This document shows positions 56,960 through 64,000 of a DNA stretch of 64,000 nt, one piece after another. The notes under the pieces are model-generated. The model saw nothing but the letters and a program-made list of their open reading frames with translations, searched no databases and was not told the DNA's origin. The translations under genes and the position numbers were made by a program. The first letter of the stretch is position 1. The number at the start of each line of letters is the position of its first letter. This stretch comes from Agriotes lineatus (taxonomy: Eukaryota; Arthropoda; Insecta; Coleoptera; Elateridae): contig CALNHX010003561.1 of assembly GCA_940337035.1 (NCBI GenBank), positions 62,001-126,000 of the forward strand. Direction: 5' to 3'.

Positions 56960-59930
56960 GCAACCAGAGGAAAGCGGCCCCGCAAGGTCCAATAATCGTC
57001 GGCTCGCAAACGTCTGCGGCGGTCGCCGTGGACGCGGAGAACATTTGGCACAAAATAGAACTGGCTTTAGCAAACGAAATCGGCGTTTAATGCCTGGCAC
57101 TACTTACTGTGAAAAGGAAACCAGGAGTCCAACGATAAAGTACAGAACTACAAGGAGTTTTAAGGCGTCTAGATTACTCACCCCAGATACGATCCGGGCA
57201 CATGGAATGACTCGTGGTTGCAGTTCAAAATCCGCATAAAGCGAAAGACATAAACTTCATAACGTGAGCTTGGCTCATCCAAAACCACACAAACGTGAAG
57301 GCCTGCATTACACCAATAACCAAAACTAACCGCAGCCTCAATAGATAGCCCCCAAAGCTCTTCAAAAAATGCTAAACCACCATACTTGCTTAAGGGTTGC
57401 AAGCGGAAAAGAACGCTCCCGAAGACCACAATCTGCGCCTAACAGATAAAAGCGCATCGAGGTCATCGTGGCCAAACGCGATCCAAGTCGCGCGGCGCGC
57501 AGGAAATACCATTTGAATTCTAATTTAAAAAGGCAGCGTAATTTAAGTGTAACAACTCTCTCCTTACCAGAACAGGAGAGCTCAACCTGCAAAAAACAGA
57601 AAAGATCATCATCCCACTGACAAACTCACCAACCCACACACACACTTAAAAACGCAAACCCACCCCACGATAGGGCAACTACCTGCGAAGGCGGTAGTGA
57701 CCCCAGGAGATACTCAAGACCAGAGCAACTTTACGACAGGGATCGAGACTGCTTATCGCTGCTGGATGTTAATGTTGCGCCCCGTACCAACCCATCGCGA
57801 AGAAGTTCCACTTCCCACAACCCCCCCAAAATCAACCCATATCCCCACAAGTACCCCCCCCTTGACAACTTCCTAAGAAAACAAATCCCCGAGGCGGAAG
57901 CAAACTCCCGAGGCAGAAGCAAACCCCCGAGGCGGAAGCAAACCCCCACAGATAAGGTACTGCGAAACCGAAATCCCAAGAGAAACCTTTCCCACGAACA
58001 AACCACAATCCAACTCCCAAAAATAAACAAAACCCAAAGGATCACACCACAACACCTACATACTCAAAATGTCCTCAATAACAAAACAAACAAACTGACA
58101 AAAGAAATTGTCCCCTAACGGGAGACCTCAAAGAAATCCAACAACAGCTCAAACAACCAATCACAGCAGTAGATCACACCAAAAACTTCATTAGGCAACA
58201 AAGGCTTAAAAGGAAACTAAAGGACAACAACTCGGGGACAGAGGCAGGTCCCACAATTCCGGAATGAGCCGATACTCTAAATTAGTCAACGAAACCGTTC
58301 TCCAACTCCAAGCATGACCAAAAGCGAAACCAAAACAAGGACTCGAGACTCACCTGTGGATCGAAATCCGCATAAGCGACATGGATACAGACACAAAAAA
58401 ACCAACACAATACTCATAGCTGAAAGCAACCATAAAATGTCAGCTACGCCACCAAAATCCCAAAAGTTATCCAACAAAACCTAACAAGCTAACTCGAACC
58501 TACACCAAAGCGAAAGATAAACTTCACCCGACACGAATGAAAGTCAAAACTACACAACCAAACCAACTGCTAACTGCAAGCTACTTCAGTGTTGCTAGAG
58601 GAAGAACTAGATGAAAGAAATACTTCCTAAAATCACCTACCCTGCAAAGCCCAACCAAACCACCCTAAACCCTACACGAGGGAAAGCAAGATAAAAACGC
58701 TCACTAATAGTGACCTACTCTACAATGCCCAACCAACCACCCTATACACAACAAAACAAAAACAATCATCACCAAAGACCAAGAACACAATCGCCAAACA
58801 CAACCAAATTTACTTACAAGACTAAGGAACCCAAAAAGGAAGAAGTCGTTAGCAAAGAAAGGCAATGACAAAAGAACTGGCTAACAATAGCGCAAGGGAC
58901 AAAAGGAACAATGACTGGAGAAGAGAGCCGGGTCTGACGAATCCGAAAACTCACTCGAGGAAATAATCCGTATAAGCGAAATGGATGCCCAAAAACAAAC
59001 AAAAACTCAAAGCAGCACGATAGTTGATGGCAACCAGACAACATCAGCTACATGACTGAACTTCACACAAAACTCCAAAACTGCTGACGGACACAACAAA
59101 TGGCATCAAACGGCCAAATCCGCCTAAAGCGGAGAACGTCACGACAGCATCCCAGAAGGGCATCCAACAAAAAAAAGAATCCGGTCTCAAAAGGAAACCA
59201 TCATCGGTCCAACAAGTTGACTTAAACCTTGCCAAAGACGAAAGAGAAGGAAAATAAAAGAAACCAACAGATGAAAGTGCTAAGAAATGGTCTGAGAGGA
59301 AAATTTGCAAAACAAAACCCCATAAGCACATCCACTTCAAACCACCATACTCACAATCAATCAAAAAGGGGAAGGAAGAAAATGAAATGAAAAGGCAGCA
59401 ATTAAAACGCACCAAACCAACTAGAAAGATGGTTTGGGAGACCATAATAATTCGCACAAACGAATCTCACAAACACACCAACATCGATCCAATATTCTAA
59501 TTAACAAACCAGAAGATGAAAGAGCCAACTAAGAAGAACTGCACCAAATCCAAACTACGAAGATGGCCTGTATTGTATTGTATTGTATTGTATTATCTGT
59601 AACCTCATTTACCTTGCGGTGTCGAGGTGGGATCTAAAAAGAATCCGCATAAGCTAATTCCTCAAACACACCAACATCGACCCAAAATCCTAATCAACAA
59701 TCTAACAGGAAAGATAAGAAGCAAACAAATAAACCGCGCTAATCCAACTAAAAGACGGCCTAAGAATCTCGCAAAGCAAACTCCCCCAAGCACATCACGA
59801 ACACACCCCTAACAGAGTCAGCACCTCAACAGGAAAAGTCAAAAGGAAAAAAACTTCCACAAAGGAAGGATGACAAAACATAAAAAAACAAACGCGATCC
59901 AAGTCGCGCGGCGCGCAGGAAATACATTCG
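56960..59930 (-). mobile_element. Non-coding interior of the LTR element, second copy
   Basis: The plus strand is A/C-rich and G-poor. 58767-59890 matches 1-970. It contains three 19-bp tandem units CCCGAGGCGGAAGCAAACC (57888-57944), a TATTG microsatellite (59571-59594), and a GC-rich block CGATCCAAGTCGCGCGGCGC at about 57477 repeated at about 59892. Many short minus-strand frames rich in F, L, C and W result from the base bias. No retroviral domains are visible. Confidence 0.55.
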
Positions 59931-60179
59931 AATGCTAATTTAAAAAGCGGCTTGATTTAAATGTAACAAGTACCTTTAGTCTTCGTGTACAAGTGTATTT
60001 TAAGTAAAAGGATTGTCAGTTACCCCGATTTTAGACGAATTCGCGACACCAGTCATAAAAGTGAATACGGTAAATGGATTGACGCCCAATAAATGCACGG
60101 TAATCGCCCTTAATCACGAACGCATAAAAAGTAAAACAAATATTCAATTGTAACCTGTCTAATTTGTAATAGTAATAAT

Positions 60180-60640
60180 TAATAGTATATTATGGGACAA
60201 GTGGTTGAAATAAAATTTCAACGTTGAAAAAAGTAACTCGAGACGTTGAAATTTTATCAGCCACGAGTTGCATATACTATTTTTTCTACAAATTTTCACA
60301 AATTTTAACAAATTAATGCACTTTAGAAAAACTTAAACATAAAGTGACATTTCTCTTGTCAACAATTGAATGTCAAACAGTTTGAAATCCCAGTAGTCCG
60401 AACATTTCAATCTCTAGTGGTTGAAATGCAATTTCAACCACCGGAATCCATGGCAAAATGACTGATTTCAATGTCATGAGTAGAAAATAGTATATTATAT
60501 AAGAAGTTTTATAAACGTCATTTTAGTCACGAGTTTTTTAGCCACGAGCGGAGCGCTGCGCAGCGAGTGTTTAATAAACGAGTGTCTAGACGAGTTTATA
60601 TAATGTGTTACATACTATACTTTTTCTACGACCACAAATT
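60180..60640. mobile_element. Two adjacent hairpin MITEs sharing ends
   Basis: Member 1 (about 60187-60295) has ATAGTATATTATG on the left and CATATACTATTTTTTCTAC on the right around a GTTGAAAT...ATTTCAAC-type hairpin. Member 2 (about 60481-60633) has GTAGAAAATAGTATATTAT and its near-inverse around a GAGCGGAGCGCTGCGCAGCG core. The ends agree while the centres differ. No gene is seen between 60.0 and 61.0 kb. Confidence 0.55.
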
Positions 60641-61030
60641 TAGACAATATAACATCATATTATTTCAATTTTGACATTTATGATATTAGGTTAAAGCATG
60701 CTTGACAAACGTCAAAGTGGACTGTTGAAAACTAAATTGATTTTAGTTTTGGCTGTGGCTAATAAAGCTAATACTGTTTGCACCTAACTTCACCCCATGA
60801 CTAAAACATCGTTGCTAACTTCAGCCCATGACTAAGAGGCTCTTTAGTCACAGGTTATGAATGCGTGATTAAAATGTCACTTAGCGAAGTGTATGAAGTA
60901 TGTTAAATGCCATTTTAGTTACAGGAGTAGAAAAAAGTAATTAAAGACAAACATACGCCACAGCTAAAATGATAGCGATCCGCAACATTACCACGATTAA
61001 TAGTAGCTCTTCATGACTGGTTATTTATCA

Positions 61031-61400
61031 GTAAGCGTGGCCGAGCGGTTAGGGAGCTCAGGCTGAGGTGCCACGGTACGGGGTTCAATCCCCACATCTG
61101 GCAACTGGCGGGCAGCTCATCTAGTCGCTTTAAAAATTGGATACCAAAACCACAGTTGTGGAAGTAGGAAAAGTAAGGCAGTCGTCGAAGGCATGATGCT
61201 AACTACACCCAGTATGCAGTTAACGGTGTGCCAGATAGACTGGGTTTCGGAAAGAGATATTTCGGCGACCCTGACTCGCCTTGTCTCAAGCCATGTTCCA
61301 ACATGGAATGAAGTGCCCGAGATTTACATTACCCATAAGTAATTAGCAATCTTTACCCATAAGTAATTAGCAATCTTTACCCATAGGTAATTAGCAATAA
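61031..61400 (+). mobile_element. tRNA-derived SINE with 24-bp tandem tail
   Basis: A Pol III A box TGGCCGAGCGG (61038-61048) and B box GGTTCAATCCC (61082-61092) are spaced as in a tRNA, but the sequence does not fold into a functional tRNA. A body of about 230 bp follows, then three tandem 24-bp units ACCCATAAGTAATTAGCAAT+CTTT at 61331-61400. This head-body-tail layout is that of a SINE. Confidence 0.7.
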
Positions 61401-62049
61401 ACACTAAAATAGTGCGATGAGCAGTAAACATCTTCTCACATGGGTAGATGCTCCAAATTCAGCTCCCGGTGAAAAAAAATGAGAGCCAACAGAACTAGCA
61501 AAACGTGTGATTGAGAGTAAAAGAATAACATGCCGCGCTGGATGATATTTTTCCAGTTCCCCTACAGTGGAGCATGAATATGTTGTCACCTACTGCTCTT
61601 TAAGGGATATATCGCTTATAGATATGTAGCATCTCTACTCTGGCGTTACAAAAATATAACACGGGGGAAATTACTCTTTAATTCCCCAGTTGCATTGAGC
61701 GTCGGATAGCTCTATGCTTGGGCTATAGTACTGTGAACACATCCAAACAAAGTAGTCGAAAATAAAAGTCTATCAATATTCCTGTATTACAAAATAAAAT
61801 AATGTGTTTATTAACTTATTTTAAAAATGTGAAATTATGTAAGCGGGTGGATGGACGGCTAAACGCCTAAGGCCTGCTGCAACCTATGTCGCTCGTGGAA
61901 CTCGACTGGTGGCCTATATGTGTTGCCTGGTTCTCCCTTCGCCTCTTATCTGAACCCACTTTTGACTCTCCAATTCGAACCTTCCGTGTTCGGTTGGGAC
62001 TTAGAAGCCTGAATTGCTCTAACGCTCCAACTTGAACCTTCCCTTGTAC

Positions 62050-62935
62050 CGTCATAATGCATAAGCGCCCTCGTCAGCCATCACTAACCGCAGCACCTCC
62101 GGCCCGCACTTGTTATGTGCGACGGAAGCCTTTTCTTACGGACCGAACCGCCAATGTTCGTCCGGACCAGCCTACGTACCACAACCTCCGAAAAGTATCC
62201 GATTCATGGCGTAAACGCCCCCCAGCACGTCCAATCCTACATTACCTTCAGCTGTCCCGCTGAGGTCGCTTTTTGATTAAACTTTATGTATTTCAGAACT
62301 CAGGACTTGTTCGAGAGCTTGACTGGGCCCTCGCCACCCCCCACGTCGTCTCTGAGGAAGGAAGGGCGCAGCTGTCGGCAGTCCCTGCCGCCCCAAGTGT
62401 TCGTCGTCCCCCTCGCCGTCAGCTTGGAGGACGCCACCCATGGTCGCCGCCTCCGCACACCTGTCTCCGAGAACACCCCCCACTGACTTTCTCGCTTTGG
62501 ACGCCAGCGCCCCAGACGGCATCCCTTCGTTCACCACCGCCGCCCGATCACCTGCAGCCCCTGGAAGCTAGACTTGGGTCTGGAGCTGCATTTAGGAGCG
62601 AACGAAGAAGAGGAACTTCAGCGGCTGTGGGAGGCAACCCAATCCACATCCAAGCCCAGCACATACCAGCGCTTGAATGAAATCGCGTTTCCCCAAGTAG
62701 CATCATCGTGGCCGTCACCCGGTACGCTCGGTGGAACACGAGGCTCAACGCCCGCCTGCGAGGCCGATCCCAAGATTTGCTACCCCAGACTCCCGTCAAC
62801 ATCTCCTCGGGCGGACAAACCCAACGCTGCCACCGCGCTCCACGCTCTCTTCCAGGGGCCCAACGCTGCCCTCAGTGAGAAACGCCGCGTTACACCATTG
62901 TGTATATGTTTTTTTTCTTTTACAGAGCACCTGTA
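62050..62935. other. GC-rich stretch, origin unknown
   Basis: It is markedly richer in G and C than its surroundings, so long frames are open on both strands by composition (62273-62680 and 62574-62936 plus; 62802-62548 minus). None shows a domain I recognise. The region ends in TTTTTTTTCTTTTACAG, which looks like a splice acceptor at 62920. It could be part of a LINE or an exon-rich relic. Confidence 0.35.
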
Positions 62936-63099
62936 AATGTAACATAATAAAAAATACTTAAAAAACTTTATTGCTTGCCGCTCCGCCACCCCTACTCTTC
63001 GTCACCGCCCTCCACGACTGAGCTAATTGGGTGAAGGGAAACAACACGTTCTTCTTGACAGTTCTTCTTAATAATTTTAATAATTCTTCTGTTGGGGGT

Positions 63100-63329
63100 T
63101 TGCTCTTTAATTCCACTTGTAATGTGCCATTGAATGATTCTATTTCTTTATGAGGTTTTCCGGTGTCTAAAGCGTATACCCTAATAATGTAAACTTTTTC
63201 TTCTTTCAGATTGATAAATGCTCTTAAAATGCATTCATTTTGGTAGTGTAATTCTGCTATGTTAATCTTGTAGCAGTCGTTTACCAACAGCCCTACACCT
63301 GCGTTGGCTCTTTTATTATTTTTTTTCAT
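63100..63329 (-). pseudogene. LINE endonuclease fragment
   Basis: RANAGVGLLVND, then NECILRAFINLKEEKVYIIRVYALDTGK and EIESF, correspond to the middle of RTE-like endonucleases (GVG...I..V.YAP). It breaks off into unrelated GC-rich sequence at about 63110. Confidence 0.6.
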
Positions 63330-63386
63330 TCTCTCTCTTCGTGCGTTTTTTTAATGACAGAAGAATCGTGACACTATAAATTCTCG

Positions 63387-63995
63387 TCATGTAGGGGCTC
63401 TGTCGCGGACGCGTCGTGTAATCTTGCGCCATCTTTCTCTATTATTAGCCGATCTGTTCGCTTGGCATAGCGATTCGCACGTTGGCCTGGTGCCTTCTAC
63501 TCTTGCTTGGACGATCAAGCGTTCTAGGTTAGTGCTGTTTCTTCTGGTTACGTGGCCGAAGTATGCCATTATTTTCGCATGTATTCTGCTGGAAAGACGG
63601 TGAGTGCTCTTGATTTCGTCCAGTACATATACGTTGGTTCTGTGTGCAGTCCATGGAATTCGCAACAGACGCCTTCAACACCACATTTCAAAGGCATCTA
63701 TCCTTCTTCTGTCAGATGCTTTTATGGTCCAAGTCTCGGAGCCATACGTCATAATTGGAAAAATCAACGTCTCTACTACTGTCTTCTTTGTGTTAATCGT
63801 GATCTGCTTGTCTTTCCATAGCTTTAGTAATTTCGTCATAGCGTTCCGGCCCATCTGAATTAGTTTTCTGATTTCTAGTTCGCAGCTGCCTTCATTACTT
63901 ATGAGGGATTCCAGGAATACAAAGTTGTTGACAACCCTAAAGTCTCCAATGACTCTCAGATCTGGACGATTATTTCTCTTACGATCAACGATCAT
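63387..63995 (-). pseudogene. LINE RT C-terminal fragment, runs off the window
   Basis: One frame with a single TGA (63677-63675), probably from TGG. It includes NFVFLESLIS, a coiled K/L region, FPIMTYGSETWTI, RRIDAFEMWC, then LRIPWTAHRTN, IMAYFGHVTRRN and LERLIVQARVEGTRP. These are standard post-RT motifs of insect RTE-like elements. The RT core would lie beyond 64000. Confidence 0.75.
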
Positions 63996-64000
63996 AACCT

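Noticed and set aside
57178..58477. Many open frames on the minus strand rich in F, L, W and C
   Set aside because: They follow from the scarcity of G on the plus strand and the 19-bp tandem units, and show no domains. Several overlap in different frames.
61031..61105. Functional tRNA gene
   Set aside because: A and B boxes are present but acceptor and anticodon stems do not pair properly, and a SINE-like body and tandem tail follow.
61331..61400. CRISPR-like array from the 24-bp repeats
   Set aside because: Units are directly adjacent with no spacers, and the genome is eukaryotic; it is a SINE tail.
62548..62802. R1-type LINE C-terminus on the minus strand
   Set aside because: A short AYR-containing stretch is reminiscent, but the surrounding residues do not support it and the GC bias opens frames on both strands.

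Overview
This is a 64 kb piece of an AT-rich animal genome, almost certainly an insect and plausibly a beetle. The clues are spliced genes with short GT-AG introns, a secreted insect-type carboxylesterase, and a dense mix of non-LTR elements, Tc1/mariner, hAT and Mutator-like transposons, MITEs, a tRNA-headed SINE and LTR relics. There is no prokaryotic or viral gene organisation. The species assignment is inference.

Host genes are few. The main one is a complete carboxylesterase on the plus strand: a signal-peptide exon at 19329-19386 and one large catalytic exon at 44431-46040. Phases and splice sites match across an intron of about 25 kb that has filled with transposons. Inside that intron, on the opposite strand, lie two exons (40849-40694 and 40637-40497) that encode the C-terminus of an unidentified coiled-coil protein and are joined by a 56-nt intron.

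Layout. 1-1807: G-poor interior of a non-coding LTR element with a Lys-tRNA primer-binding site. 1808-4258: its LTR, holding a nested 1.87 kb solo LTR. 4263-10988: a palindromic composite of MITEs, a foldback element and a LINE fragment. 11.4-15.9 kb: a LINE with both ORFs open. 16.1-17.4 kb: a Tc1-like transposase with two one-base frameshifts. 17.9-18.75 kb: minisatellite and a retropepsin fragment. 19.9-24.3 kb: a Jockey-type LINE with one nonsense mutation. 26.5-30.5 kb: a four-element nest (mariner relic, mariner-type MITE, hAT, Tc1-like). 30.6-33.7 kb: a Mutator-like gene relic. 33.7-43.4 kb: LINE pieces, a YqaJ-PHD gene relic split by a hAT MITE, a 770-bp palindromic MITE and the antisense coiled-coil exons. 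46-56 kb: MITEs and a duplicated LINE/LTR block carrying further insertions. 56-60 kb: a second copy of the non-coding LTR element. 60-64 kb: hairpin MITEs, a SINE, a GC-rich stretch and LINE fragments running off the end.

The transposon copies serve as each other's empty-site controls. Several insertions can therefore be delimited to the base, with target-site duplications, from this window alone. The most unusual observations are a solo LTR in opposite orientations at the same site of two LTR copies, a MITE family sharing ends but not central hairpins, and one-base indels, several in A or T runs, that break otherwise good transposase frames.
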